Shown: one piece after another, positions 17,927-27,336 of the stretch
How positions within the stretch are numbered: the stretch's first letter is position 1
Layout of the letters: each line of letters starts with the position of its first letter
From: SAR324 cluster bacterium
Lineage (GTDB): Bacteria; SAR324; NAC60-12
DNA: 62,280 nt
Reading direction: 5' to 3'
NCBI GenBank assembly: GCA_015232315.1
Contig: JADFZZ010000030.1
Span: 1-62,280, forward strand
Translations under genes and position numbers: made by a program
The notes under the pieces: model-generated
Told to the model about the DNA's origin: nothing
Databases searched by the model: none
Seen by the model: the letters and a program-made list of their open reading frames with translations, nothing else

Positions 17927-19618
17927 ATGCAGTCAAAAATTTTGATATGTCTGGTATTTTTTCTGTTTCTTCAAGCCATGCCCGTACATTCCGCGGATGA
18001 AGATGTTTTATTTCCCAGATCCCAGATCATAAAAATTCAGGTTTATTTCTGGAAAAAGATATTCACTGAGATCAAGGTCGATGAAGGCGTGTTTCATGAC
18101 AGTGAACTGGTGTTGCCCATCTATCGCAAAATTTCATTGACCGGACTGAGCAACCGTGAGGCCAACTCCCAAATCAAACAGGCCCGGCAGGAAATTCAGG
18201 AAAAGCTGAGTGATCTGGCCCAGGCACTGGAACGTGGCTGGAATCTTACCGCCTCGCAACAGGAACTGCTGGACAAATTCTATGTCGGCATCACACCGGA
18301 TGAACTCCGGCAATCCATGGACCGCATCCGGTTTCAGGGTGGTTTGATGGAACGGTTTAGGCAGGGAATCATCCGATCAGGCGCATACCTGCCCTTTATT
18401 CAGGCCACGTTGCATGAACAGCGATTGCCGTTGGCTCTGGGCTATATTCCGCATGTGGAGTCCTCGTTCAACCTGATGTCTCATTCAAAAACCGGTGCGA
18501 AAGGCATTTGGCAGTTTGTCTACAGTACGGGTCGTGAATACATGAGAGTCACCCCCTATGTGGATGAACGTAAAGATCCTTTCACTTCCAGCAAGGCCTC
18601 AGCCAGATTGCTCAAGAAAAACTTTGAATTGCTGAATTCCTGGCCCCTGGCAATCACAGCCTACAATCATGGACCAAACGGACTTAAACGGATTGTTGAG
18701 ACCATGGGGACTGATGAACTGGGACACCTGATCCGGCATTATAAAAGTCGCAGTTTCAATTTTGCCAGCAAGAACTTTTATGCTGAAATCATGGCGGCCT
18801 GGGATGTGGCCGCCAATTACCGTCAATATTTTGGTGAACTGGATCTGGATGAACCCATCTATTTTCAGACCGTCAGGCTGTCCCATGCGATGTCACTGAC
18901 CAGTTTAACCGCCTTGCTGAACTATTCACGTGAAGAGATTCTAAACCTCAATCCGGCACTCCAGTTTCCTGTTTCTCAGGGGTATGTCCCCATTCCGGAT
19001 TATTATCCGGTCAAACTGCCCTACCATCCTTCAGGAATCCAGTTCAATCCGGACCTGGCAAGGGATACCGAAGCTCAAGTCGTGAGCAGTGAACCTCGAA
19101 GCGTGGTCGTTCGTTCCGGGGACACCCTGTTTGGCCTTGCACGAGCTAATAACCTCACGGTGGAAGAACTGGCGCAACTGAATGGAATTCCTATGGATAA
19201 TCCTGTCATCTATCCGGGAACAACACTCAACCTTCCTGCGGTTTCAAATGAAATTTCTGTAGAAATTTCTTCACGATCCCCGTTGACCCGATATGTTCAG
19301 GTTGGCTCTGGAGACACGCTGAAGCGCATTGCCAGGACGTATAATGTGGATATCGACGATCTCATGACTGAAAACCGCATCACCCGGGAAGACAGCCTTT
19401 TTCCGGGGCAATCTCTGAAATTGCCAGGGAAATGGTTGCCTTATCTGAAAGAACTTGAAACCACTGCCAGAATCCGCAAACGGGTTGTTCAGCGTGGTGA
19501 CAGTCTGTATAGCATTGCCGTGGAAAGCGGAATCTCTCTGAGTAAACTCATGCAGGCCAATGGGCTGACACACACCTCTGTGATTTATCCCGGGCAGGAA
19601 TTGGTGATCAGTCTGTAA
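17927..19618 (+). CDS. mltD: Membrane-bound lytic murein transglycosylase D-like protein
   Basis: A 563-residue exported enzyme that cleaves the glycan strands of peptidoglycan. A signal peptide ends near VHSA-D. The lytic transglycosylase domain (about 150-330) has ALGYIPHVESSFNL, with catalytic E178 counted from the ATG, then GAKGIWQFVYSTGREYM and AITAYNHGPNG. Three LysM peptidoglycan-binding domains follow: VVRSGDTLFGLARANN, VGSGDTLKRIARTYNVD and VQRGDSLYSIAVESG. The frame opens at TTG 17918, but ATG at 17927 gives a clean signal peptide. Unlike E. coli MltD no clear lipobox is seen. It precedes the TPR lipoprotein by 54 bp. Confidence 0.92.
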   Translation: MQSKILICLVFFLFLQAMPVHSADEDVLFPRSQIIKIQVYFWKKIFTEIKVDEGVFHDSELVLPIYRKISLTGLSNREANSQIKQARQEIQEKLSDLAQALERGWNLTASQQELLDKFYVGITPDELRQSMDRIRFQGGLMERFRQGIIRSGAYLPFIQATLHEQRLPLALGYIPHVESSFNLMSHSKTGAKGIWQFVYSTGREYMRVTPYVDERKDPFTSSKASARLLKKNFELLNSWPLAITAYNHGPNGLKRIVETMGTDELGHLIRHYKSRSFNFASKNFYAEIMAAWDVAANYRQYFGELDLDEPIYFQTVRLSHAMSLTSLTALLNYSREEILNLNPALQFPVSQGYVPIPDYYPVKLPYHPSGIQFNPDLARDTEAQVVSSEPRSVVVRSGDTLFGLARANNLTVEELAQLNGIPMDNPVIYPGTTLNLPAVSNEISVEISSRSPLTRYVQVGSGDTLKRIARTYNVDIDDLMTENRITREDSLFPGQSLKLPGKWLPYLKELETTARIRKRVVQRGDSLYSIAVESGISLSKLMQANGLTHTSVIYPGQELVISL

Positions 19619-19672
19619 AGGGCACGAGCAAACTTTTACAACTTTTTCTTTTGCCATTCCTGAGTGTTTTTC

Positions 19673-22348
19673 ATGAACCACCCCACCTCGTTCTTCCATC
19701 CATTCCCTAACTCAGGGTGTTGGCGTTCCAGATGGACGATCCTGTTGATGATATGCCTCCCCCTATGGGCTGGCTGTACTGTCAACACCCCAGCCATACA
19801 CGGCGATGAAAGCCAAAGCATCCTCACAGCTATCCGGATTTACCCCTCCCACTGGCTCGGCTATTTGAGACTGTCCCAATATTTTCAGCAACAGCGCGAA
19901 TGGAACAAGGCCATTGCCGTGCTTGAAAACGCCCGGGAAGTTGTTTCGGACACCACCCCTGTCATGAGCGCGCTGGGAAGGCTTTATCAAACCGTTGGTC
20001 AGAAGAATCAGGCCTTGAGTCTGTTCAATCAACTGCTGGAACAGGATCCGCAAAATTCGGTTATTCTCTTTGAACGCGGACAGTTTTTCCTCAGAATGGG
20101 TCGTGTGGTGGAGGCGATCAAAGATCTGGAGAAATCCATCAACATGAATCCTGATTTTTTTGATCCACATCTGGTTTTAGGGATCCTGCGTATCAATCTG
20201 AAGCAGGTTGACGAAGGGTTGGTTTTGCTGATCAAGGCCGCGGAAATAGAACCAAGGCATCCGGAACTCTGGCATCAACTCAGTCTGGCATGGCAGGAAA
20301 AAAAAGATTGGCCCAAAGCCAAAAACGCCATGTGGGAAGCTCTCCAACTCAATCAGGAACATTATTTTTATTTGCAGTCTTACGTGAGCATTCTGGAACA
20401 TCTCGAATTTACTGAATCCGTGTCCACGGAGATGGAAAATATTCTGGAAACCATGCTGACACTGTTTCCTGAAGATGCCTGGACTCATGCGCATTATGGC
20501 AATATGGCGCTTGTCCAGAACAAATATGACGTCGCTGAAACATATCTGAAGCAAAGCCTGAAATTCCGGGACGATTACGCCTGGGCCTGGTTCCGGCTGG
20601 GATTGCTTTCCCTGGCAAAAGAAAATCCCGATCAGGCTATTTCACTGTTGGTCAGAGGATTGGCCTACGAACCTGACAACGCCTGGGCTTACAAACAACT
20701 GGGAGACATTTACTTACGGCAACAAAAAATGGATGACGCGATACGGGTGTATCAAAAGTTGCTGACTCTACCGGAAAAAGAACCGGGTCTGTATCTTCAA
20801 TTGAGTCAGTTGTACTGGTCAGAACTCAACTTCAACAATGTGGAAGCCACACTGAATAACGGCCTCAAGGTTTTTCCAGATTCTATCGAATTACTGCGGG
20901 AAATAGCAAAGTTTTATGAGTTCAACCAACGCTGGTCGGAAGCCCGGAAAACATATCAGCAACTCCTTAAAATGAACCCCAGGGATCTTGGCGTTCTGGG
21001 AAAACTGGGAATGCTGGAAAAGAAAGATCAGCACTATGGGGAAAGTAAAACGTATTTCAAAAAAATTCTGGAATTGCAACCCGACAATGTCTGGGCCCAT
21101 ATTGAACTGATTTATACTGTTTTGGAAGATGATCAGGATCAGGAAGCAGAACAGCAACTTGTGCAGTTCATCCTCAAACATCCCGAGGCGGAATGGGGCT
21201 ATGTTCAACTGGGATTGCTGAAATTCCGTCTCAAACAATGGCCCGAAGCGGAGTATGTCCTCAGCACAGGTTTGAAAAAGTTTCCCAAATCCGGGTGGTT
21301 GGCTCAGGCGCGGGGACTCGTGTTTGAAGCGACCGGACAATGGGAGCAATCCTTGTTCTGGCTGAAGAAGGCTCAGGAGTCGCGTCCCGGCGAACTGCTG
21401 TTGTTGACACGACAGAGTCACGTTTATGCCAGAATGGGACAAACCGGGATGGCTGAAAAACTGCTGAAACAATTCATGTCCAGCACAGACTGGCATTTGT
21501 GGGAATGGTTTCATCTGCTGACACTCCAGCCTGAAACGGCACAAGCGGCCTGGCTGGGTAAACGCTATGCGGAGTTCATCCCTGTTTTTCAAATCATGCT
21601 GGATCATGATTATGCGAAAGCAAGATATCTGATGAGCCAATCCGGCCTGCAACCGGACGAGCTTCAGGGATTGGAAACATTGCAGAAAATCCTGGATGGC
21701 CAAACCCCGACAATCCTCAATTATCGGGGTTCGGCTTCATGGCTGTTGTTTCTGCAAGGGTCCGTGGCAGAAATGAACCAGCAATTTGCCCAAGCCCTGA
21801 CCATTTATCAGAAACTGCTGCTTCAATTTCCCTTTGATCCCTGGTTGCATCAACGCCTGGGAGTCCTCAATGAAAAATTGAAAAATTACAAACAAAGTGC
21901 TGAGCAATATGCCGCGTTTTTGAAAACCTTTCCTGAATCCACGTGGGGACAGTTTCGTCTGGCCGTTGTGCAGGGATTACAGGGACAGGAAATGAGCGCG
22001 ATTGACATCTACGAAAAAATTCTGGCACGCCAAACAAATCATTCTCCCAGTCTGAACAACCTCGCCTGGCTTTATCTGACAGGGACGAGCGCCAAACCTT
22101 CAAGGAAAGATCGTGCGCTGGAACTGGCCTTGCAGGCCGTGGAACTGGACGAATCCGATGACAATCTGGACACGCTGGCTGAAGCCTATTTTCAGTCAGG
22201 TAATATTGACATGGCCCTACAGACGATAAAAAAAGCCATTCTCCGGAGCGACACACGGTCTGGAAAATTTGATTATTTCCTCACACAGTATCAGCGGTTC
22301 CGTCTTGAACAGGCTGATTCCCTGCCAGCAGTTTATATGGATCCCTGA
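19673..22348 (+). CDS. Large TPR-repeat lipoprotein
   Basis: An 891-residue protein made almost entirely of TPR helix pairs. A hydrophobic segment after a basic stretch ends in the lipobox-like LWAGC, giving a probable lipoprotein. Typical repeats include ALGRLYQTVGQKNQALSLFN, AYKQLGDIYLRQQKMDDAIR and LGMLEKKDQHYGESKTYFKK. The last repeats (AWLYLTGTSA..., then LDTLAEAYFQSGNIDMALQT) are well conserved. A GTG at 19664 is possible but the ATG at 19673 is preferred. It follows mltD on the same strand. It is likely a cell-envelope scaffold; no partner is identified. Confidence 0.8.
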   Translation: MNHPTSFFHPFPNSGCWRSRWTILLMICLPLWAGCTVNTPAIHGDESQSILTAIRIYPSHWLGYLRLSQYFQQQREWNKAIAVLENAREVVSDTTPVMSALGRLYQTVGQKNQALSLFNQLLEQDPQNSVILFERGQFFLRMGRVVEAIKDLEKSINMNPDFFDPHLVLGILRINLKQVDEGLVLLIKAAEIEPRHPELWHQLSLAWQEKKDWPKAKNAMWEALQLNQEHYFYLQSYVSILEHLEFTESVSTEMENILETMLTLFPEDAWTHAHYGNMALVQNKYDVAETYLKQSLKFRDDYAWAWFRLGLLSLAKENPDQAISLLVRGLAYEPDNAWAYKQLGDIYLRQQKMDDAIRVYQKLLTLPEKEPGLYLQLSQLYWSELNFNNVEATLNNGLKVFPDSIELLREIAKFYEFNQRWSEARKTYQQLLKMNPRDLGVLGKLGMLEKKDQHYGESKTYFKKILELQPDNVWAHIELIYTVLEDDQDQEAEQQLVQFILKHPEAEWGYVQLGLLKFRLKQWPEAEYVLSTGLKKFPKSGWLAQARGLVFEATGQWEQSLFWLKKAQESRPGELLLLTRQSHVYARMGQTGMAEKLLKQFMSSTDWHLWEWFHLLTLQPETAQAAWLGKRYAEFIPVFQIMLDHDYAKARYLMSQSGLQPDELQGLETLQKILDGQTPTILNYRGSASWLLFLQGSVAEMNQQFAQALTIYQKLLLQFPFDPWLHQRLGVLNEKLKNYKQSAEQYAAFLKTFPESTWGQFRLAVVQGLQGQEMSAIDIYEKILARQTNHSPSLNNLAWLYLTGTSAKPSRKDRALELALQAVELDESDDNLDTLAEAYFQSGNIDMALQTIKKAILRSDTRSGKFDYFLTQYQRFRLEQADSLPAVYMDP

Positions 22349-22403
22349 GAAGGTGATCCATCCCACGTCTCATACGAAAACCGGAAAAAAATATACGGGG
22401 AAT

Positions 22404-22641
22404 GGTAGCCCCGGGTTACGTCCCAATGTCGTCAACTTAAGGCGTTCTGAGCAGGGGAATCCCCCTTTTCAAAGGGGGCATGGGGGATTTAACGCTCAGA
22501 ATTACATCCCCCTAACCCCCTTGAACCAAGGGGGAATTGAAACACAGCACCATTCAGAATGCTTAAGTTGATGACATTGGGTTACGTCCCGGGGAGTGCG
22601 ACAAACCGTGGAATTTCATCGGGACGTAACCCGATGCTACC
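22404..22641. repeat. Nested palindromic element with CCCCCTTTTCAAAGGGGG core
   Basis: The outer arms GGTAGC...GGGTTACGTCCC (22404-22423) and GGGACGTAACCCGATGCTACC (22621-22641) are inverted copies. Inner arms (22421-22450 and 22554-22582) are a second inverted pair containing CAACTTAAG and CTTAAGTTG. The core 22458-22538 nearly matches 27114-27193. The whole fills the gap between two convergent genes (22349-22710) and would fold on either strand. No coding potential. Confidence 0.8.
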
Positions 22642-22710
22642 GTCCTGGAAATAAGATTTTACAGCAACAATTCTGGTTGGTTATTTCCGGCGATCGTCTC
22701 AGTCAGGGGG

Positions 22711-25299
22711 TTACCCGAAAAAATAATGGAAGGATGTGGTTTTTTCGGTTTTGGCATGATCGGGATCAATATTCAGAATGGCGATGACTTCAGTGCGAAC
22801 GCCGGGTTTGACATTGAACACCACCAGATCCGAGGTTTCCATGATTTGAAACAGACCTCGTCCCGCACCACCTTTTTCCTTGTTCAAACTGCCGGCCCGA
22901 CCTTCATAGCAGCTTTCCAGATAATCCAGCACAGTGGTTCGTCCAAACGCGCCAAACGGATCTTCAACCGAAATGGCCAGCAGGACACCATCGCAGGCAT
23001 AACGGAACGTGGCATACTCGTTTGGTTTGAGTTCAATCGGAATGGTTCGGGAAAGATGATTGTAAATGGCTTTTCCGTTGACATCGGTTGGAGCGTCATA
23101 GATCGAGTTCATCAGTAATTCTTCGGCCACCATTTCACATTTGGAAAGCAGATTGCGGCGCACGCCCAACTTGTTGAGATAAGCGGCCATGTGTTGAACC
23201 AGCTCCGAGCGAGTTTCACTGCTCACCACAGGATGTGCCTTCACGTCAACCCCCCAGTTGAGATATTTTTCCAGTCCAAACCAGTCATGACTGATCAGTT
23301 TGCTGACGGTGGTGGTGATATTTTTCAGAGTGAAACTCCGATCTTCATCATTGCGGGAAACAATGTTTGAGATGAACGGATATTTCCTGAGTAAGGGCAA
23401 GTATATCGGCGCGTCATCCGAAGTCATGAACACGGTTTGAACGGTTTCAGAATGATCCTTGGCAATCTGTGCCAGTTCGATCAATTCAGTATCGAAACAG
23501 ACAATGTCATAGGTTTGCTGATCCAGCAATTCCCGGCCTTTTTCAACGGTAGACGCGATATCCAGTTCCAGTCCGGTTCCGCCCAAAGCCAGTTTGTCAA
23601 TGATCTGCTGTTTTTTATTGGTGGAGGCCAGCAGAACCCGTCTGTTTTGAATGGCCTGTTCATGCTGATACAGGGAACTGATAGGCCTGAGCAATTCTTC
23701 AATCTGATAAACTTCTTTCAGGGCTGATTGAAGCTGTTGCTGATTTTCAGCGTTTTTCTGTTCGGCAAGCGTTTCATGAATCTCTTTCAGAGCCTGCAAG
23801 TGAGTTTTTTCCAGCACATTCAGGTTGACCATCAAGGTTTCCTTGATACTGCTCAAATCCTCCAGTTTGCGGTTGCTGGCCTGCAATTGCAGATTTTGCT
23901 GTTCCAGATTTTTGTGAGAGGTATCCAGTGCCAGAGACGATTCAATCAATTGCTGGCTCAAAGCGGTCTGTATGGCCAGTGAGTCCTCCAGTTCATTTTT
24001 TTTCTCATTCAATTCATGAGTTCGCTGTTCAACTTTTGCCTCCAGTCCTTCGTTGTATTCTTTCTGCAGATCCAGTGCTTTCCGCTGAGCAAGAAATTTT
24101 TCCTTGCGATACGTGTTGATACGGTCGGCCAGTCCCAACGAAAGCAAGGTCACTTCAATGGCGGCACCCACCTGAAACCCATAGGTCGTCAAAAACATGA
24201 CAGGCACCACACCAAACTCACGCAAGGCCGCCAGAAACGCACCCAGAAAAAATGTTGTCCAGGCCAGGAGATAATACCGTGCTGGTGTGTAGCCCTTTTT
24301 CAAACTGAGCACACCGGCAGTCATGGATGTGATGATCAGCAGGACCACTGTCAGCACGCCGATTCGTATGCTTAGCGCATAGCCGATTATCGGTTGGAGG
24401 AGAATGAGAAGCACACACCATACCGTCATGCTTATGAGCATTTTATTGGTTCGGGGAAGGTAGTGAGCGGTATGAAGATATTGTTTGGCAAATAACGTGA
24501 GAAACAACAAAGTCAGATTCAACCCGAAGGCCAATCCGTTATTGGCCAGCCAGGGAGAATCCGGCCAGAGATATTCATAGGCCAGTCCGTTCATGGCCAT
24601 TCCCAGCAATGACAATCCCAGGATGTACATGACATAGTAAAAATAACTGCTGTCTCTCACCGAAATAAAAATAAACAGGTTATAAAACGCCATGACAAAC
24701 ATGATCCCATAATAGAACCCCAACCCATACACTTCCTTGTTGATTTTTTCCGAAAATGCGATGGGAGACCATAACGTCAACGGAATCTGCACATTGCCGG
24801 AATTGACCACACGGATATAAAAATGGTGGGTATAATCAGCCATAATCTTCAATGGAAAAACATGGTTCCGGTAAATCACCTTCCTGTCATAAAATGGAAT
24901 TTGATCACCGCCTTTGAACATCTCATAGTTTCCATCAGCGTGTTCAAAATACACATCCACATGATCGATCAGCGGATAACCCAGTTCCAGCAACCATTCA
25001 TGCGGGGCATTGCCGGCATTCGTCAAACTGAACCGAACCCAGAAGGCCGATTTGGAATAACCATAATTGGGAACAGGTTTTTCATTCTTCACAAAGCGGG
25101 ACGCATTGCTCTCATTCCGTACTTCCGCAAAGGTCATTGTGTTGGTGGGATCTTCCAGAATCTCCAGAACAGGACCCAGTTCATAACTGGCTTCTGAACG
25201 GATTGTCAGCGTTGAGGCCTGCACCTGGGCGATCATGAGAAACAGCAGGCATGAGACATAACCGGTTTTCAGGAAGATCATTTTCATCAAAAAATTCAT
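22711..25299 (-). CDS. 7TMR-DISM receptor with coiled coil, degenerate receiver and RsbW-like ATPase
   Basis: An 862-residue membrane signalling protein. After a signal peptide (cut near VQA-S) come a periplasmic 7TMR-DISM extracellular domain (about 30-170, with YSKSAFWVRFSLTN) and seven membrane segments (about 185-385). These are followed by a long coiled coil (395-560) and a receiver-like domain (about 560-665) that has lost most of the acidic pocket (VLLASTNK instead of VDD) and the conserved Lys. The C-terminal ATPase (about 710-850, EELLMNSIYDAP and KGGAGRGLFQIM) resembles the HATPase_c_2/RsbW type. No HisKA dimerisation helix or phospho-His is visible, so it may be a serine kinase or binding switch rather than a classical histidine kinase. 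No clear ribosome site precedes the ATG. Confidence 0.82.
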   Translation of the reverse strand: MNFLMKMIFLKTGYVSCLLFLMIAQVQASTLTIRSEASYELGPVLEILEDPTNTMTFAEVRNESNASRFVKNEKPVPNYGYSKSAFWVRFSLTNAGNAPHEWLLELGYPLIDHVDVYFEHADGNYEMFKGGDQIPFYDRKVIYRNHVFPLKIMADYTHHFYIRVVNSGNVQIPLTLWSPIAFSEKINKEVYGLGFYYGIMFVMAFYNLFIFISVRDSSYFYYVMYILGLSLLGMAMNGLAYEYLWPDSPWLANNGLAFGLNLTLLFLTLFAKQYLHTAHYLPRTNKMLISMTVWCVLLILLQPIIGYALSIRIGVLTVVLLIITSMTAGVLSLKKGYTPARYYLLAWTTFFLGAFLAALREFGVVPVMFLTTYGFQVGAAIEVTLLSLGLADRINTYRKEKFLAQRKALDLQKEYNEGLEAKVEQRTHELNEKKNELEDSLAIQTALSQQLIESSLALDTSHKNLEQQNLQLQASNRKLEDLSSIKETLMVNLNVLEKTHLQALKEIHETLAEQKNAENQQQLQSALKEVYQIEELLRPISSLYQHEQAIQNRRVLLASTNKKQQIIDKLALGGTGLELDIASTVEKGRELLDQQTYDIVCFDTELIELAQIAKDHSETVQTVFMTSDDAPIYLPLLRKYPFISNIVSRNDEDRSFTLKNITTTVSKLISHDWFGLEKYLNWGVDVKAHPVVSSETRSELVQHMAAYLNKLGVRRNLLSKCEMVAEELLMNSIYDAPTDVNGKAIYNHLSRTIPIELKPNEYATFRYACDGVLLAISVEDPFGAFGRTTVLDYLESCYEGRAGSLNKEKGGAGRGLFQIMETSDLVVFNVKPGVRTEVIAILNIDPDHAKTEKTTSFHYFFG

Positions 25300-25335
25300 A
25301 AAATTGCCTTAATGTTAAAAATAAATCGGGCGACG

Positions 25336-25364
25336 GTAGAGACGGGTTTCAAACCCGTCTCTAC
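25336..25364. repeat. GTAGAGACGGG palindrome
   Basis: A 29 bp perfect inverted repeat: GTAGAGACGGGTTT, one central base, and its complement. One of five members of a family in the window (also 25392-25413, 40414-40442, 49778-49806, 52515-52541). Intergenic. Confidence 0.85.
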
Positions 25365-25391
25365 GCACGATCAAAAACCAATCTGCGATGT

Positions 25392-25413
25392 CGGGTTTCA
25401 AACCCGTCTCTAC
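25392..25413. repeat. Partial GTAGAGACGGG palindrome overlapping a stop codon
   Basis: The sequence GGGTTTCAAACCCGTCTCTA, ending in a final C, repeats most of the element 30 bp to its left. On the minus strand its GTAGAG end supplies the TAG stop of the radical SAM gene (stop at 25410-25412). Confidence 0.8.
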
Positions 25414-26807
25414 ACCGGTTCAGGGGTTTTCTCAGGAATTTTCCAAAGAGTGACATCCTCATTCACATAGGACTTTCTGGATTTCAGATTGATGACCATG
25501 ATCCGCGCGCATTCTTTGATGCTTTGGGTGGTAGTCAGGGTGCTCAACGCTCTTTTCGCGATATTTTTGAGGGAATAAAAATCCATACCGATCTCTTTGA
25601 CGGCATGGAGAAATTCCAGGGTATCCATTTTTTTCAGATCATAATGCACACCCATGATGAAATGGTCAGTGATTTTCTGCCAGTCTTCCGGAAATTGTTT
25701 GAGATGCAGGCGCCCTTCCCGTTTCAACTGTTCAAATGTTTCGGTTCCGGGAAAAGGCTGAAGAATCTGGAGACGCAAAATATCAAAGCCCGCGATTTGA
25801 ACAAATTTTCTGGTTTCTTCCAGCACCCGCATGTCATCAGAATCGCTTCCCAGCAGGATCTCGCCCAGAACCATGATTTTACGTTTCTGGGCATTCGCAA
25901 TGAGTTCAGGATATTTATCCACACCAATCTTCAGATTCATCACCTTGTTCATGTCTTTGAGGGAATCAGGATTGATTGATTCAAAGCCGATCGACAACAG
26001 CCTGCACCCTGCGGCCGCGGCCAGATCGAGAGCTTCATCATCCTGCAGTGCATTCACCGAGGCGTAACAGGTGAACTGCTTGAAATTGAAACTGCCTTTC
26101 CTGCGTTCTTCGGCCATTCTCCGGCAGATTTCCTTGAACCGGGAAGCGTCACTTTTGGAATAGCCATACATGTTGCCATCCGTAATAAACAGGGTGTCAT
26201 AGCCTTTGGGAATCCGTTTCAGATCGGTGATCACTTCTTCCACATCCCGTTTCCGGTATTTGCCATCATAAAACTTGTTGATCGAGCAAAAATTGCAGTC
26301 AAAGGGACACCCGCGACTGGTTGAAAACGGCAAAAATGAATATCCGGGTTTGAACAGCTCATAACGCGGAAATCTGATGCCATCCAGAGAATGCATCCCG
26401 CTTTTGTGATTATAAACTTTTTGCAGACATTTGTTTTCAAAGTCCGTCAACATCTGCGCAATCACCTGTTCGCCATCACCGATACACACAGCGTCACAAA
26501 ATGGTTGGGCTTCGTCAGGGCACATCGACACATGCACTCCGCCAAGAAACACCGTCACCCCCCGTTTTCTGAATTCTGTGGCGACTTCATAGGCTCGGTT
26601 GATGGTCAACGTCGTGGTGGATAATCCGACCACATCCACCGCCATGTCGAAATCAATCGTTTCAATCTGCTCATCAACAATGGAGACATCCCAATGTTCC
26701 GGGACATAGGCGGCGAGATAGCCAAACCCCAGTGGAAAAATGGTCTTGATGTTCCGGTCCAGTTTCACGGCAGTGAATTTGGGTTGAATGAACACAATTT
26801 TAGGCAT
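25410..26807 (-). CDS. B12-binding-domain radical SAM protein
   Basis: A 465-residue radical S-adenosylmethionine enzyme. The N-terminal part (1-130) resembles a cobalamin-binding Rossmann domain (PLGFGYLAAYVPE, VGLSTTTLTINRA, VFLGGVHVSMCPDEA and IGDGEQ). No DxHxxG cobalamin ligand is visible. The radical SAM barrel carries the 4Fe-4S motif C167-x3-C171-x2-C174 (RGCPFDCNFC). The rest resembles the BchE/P-methylase-like class, whose substrates are varied. The ATG has GGGAGTG upstream. Its stop lies inside a palindromic repeat, suggesting the natural C-terminus was altered. Substrate unknown and no pathway neighbours help. Confidence 0.85.
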   Translation of the reverse strand: MPKIVFIQPKFTAVKLDRNIKTIFPLGFGYLAAYVPEHWDVSIVDEQIETIDFDMAVDVVGLSTTTLTINRAYEVATEFRKRGVTVFLGGVHVSMCPDEAQPFCDAVCIGDGEQVIAQMLTDFENKCLQKVYNHKSGMHSLDGIRFPRYELFKPGYSFLPFSTSRGCPFDCNFCSINKFYDGKYRKRDVEEVITDLKRIPKGYDTLFITDGNMYGYSKSDASRFKEICRRMAEERRKGSFNFKQFTCYASVNALQDDEALDLAAAAGCRLLSIGFESINPDSLKDMNKVMNLKIGVDKYPELIANAQKRKIMVLGEILLGSDSDDMRVLEETRKFVQIAGFDILRLQILQPFPGTETFEQLKREGRLHLKQFPEDWQKITDHFIMGVHYDLKKMDTLEFLHAVKEIGMDFYSLKNIAKRALSTLTTTQSIKECARIMVINLKSRKSYVNEDVTLWKIPEKTPEPV

Positions 26808-27026
26808 AAATCACTCCCTGAAATGTCGGCTGACACATGAATGAAACATCTTATCGTCCGGAAATACTCCAGCACAATCCTGATCTACCTCTGCTTGTAA
26901 CAATTTTTTACGTCCGTTGTCCAGAGTCATACTGCTTCCTGATAAAAATTGATCCGGGGAACCTTATTTGTTATGATCTCTGACTCGACATATCCTTTTT
27001 ATTTTTATAAGGCTAAGGCTAAGAAT
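26808..27026. other. Intergenic region upstream of two divergent genes
   Basis: Together with the element at 27027-27279 this makes a 529 bp gap between divergent genes. The first 219 bp are AT-rich and hold no gene that I can support. A promoter for the minus-strand radical SAM gene must lie here but I cannot place it. Confidence 0.5.
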
Positions 27027-27279
27027 AAGTACCCGACCATCAATCTTTAAACATTTTTTCTGGTTCCCTACCTCTGGTGCAAGGCTGTTAAGTTAAGAAA
27101 TTACCTGCGAGACAATCCCCCTTTTCAAAGGGGGCAGGGGGATTTAAAGATCAGAATAACATCCCCCTAACCCCCCTAAACCAAGGGGGAATTGGTGCAA
27201 GTGCCTTCACGGTGCTTAACAGCCTTGGCCGAGACGTCAGGAACCAGATTCATGTTAAAAAACTTTTGAGCGGGTACTT
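27027..27279. mobile_element. MITE-like element with about 65 bp terminal inverted repeats
   Basis: The left arm 27027-27092 starts AAGTACCCG and ends CAAGGCTGTTAAG. The right arm 27215-27279 is its imperfect inverse, starting CTTAACAGCCTTGG and ending CGGGTACTT. Shared blocks include CTGGTTCC and TTAAACA-like stretches. The centre holds the CCCCCTTTTCAAAGGGGG core also found at 22458-22538. It carries no coding frame and no clear target duplication was seen. Confidence 0.75.
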
Positions 27280-27294
27280 CCTTCGCCCTATAAT
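27266..27294 (+). promoter_or_regulatory. Sigma-70-type promoter partly supplied by the MITE-like element
   Basis: TTGAGC (27266-27271), a 17 bp spacer and a perfect TATAAT (27289-27294). Transcription would start near 27301, leaving a leader of about 36 bases before the ATG at 27337. The -35 box and half of the spacer lie inside the right terminal repeat of the element ending at 27279. Confidence 0.65.
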
Positions 27295-27336
27295 GATTAA
27301 TTCCGGCTACGTTTTTACCCTTGAATGTGAGGATGC

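Noticed and set aside
20891-21703. 270-codon minus-strand open frame
   Set aside because: Antisense to the TPR lipoprotein, whose repeats are well conserved in the plus frame.
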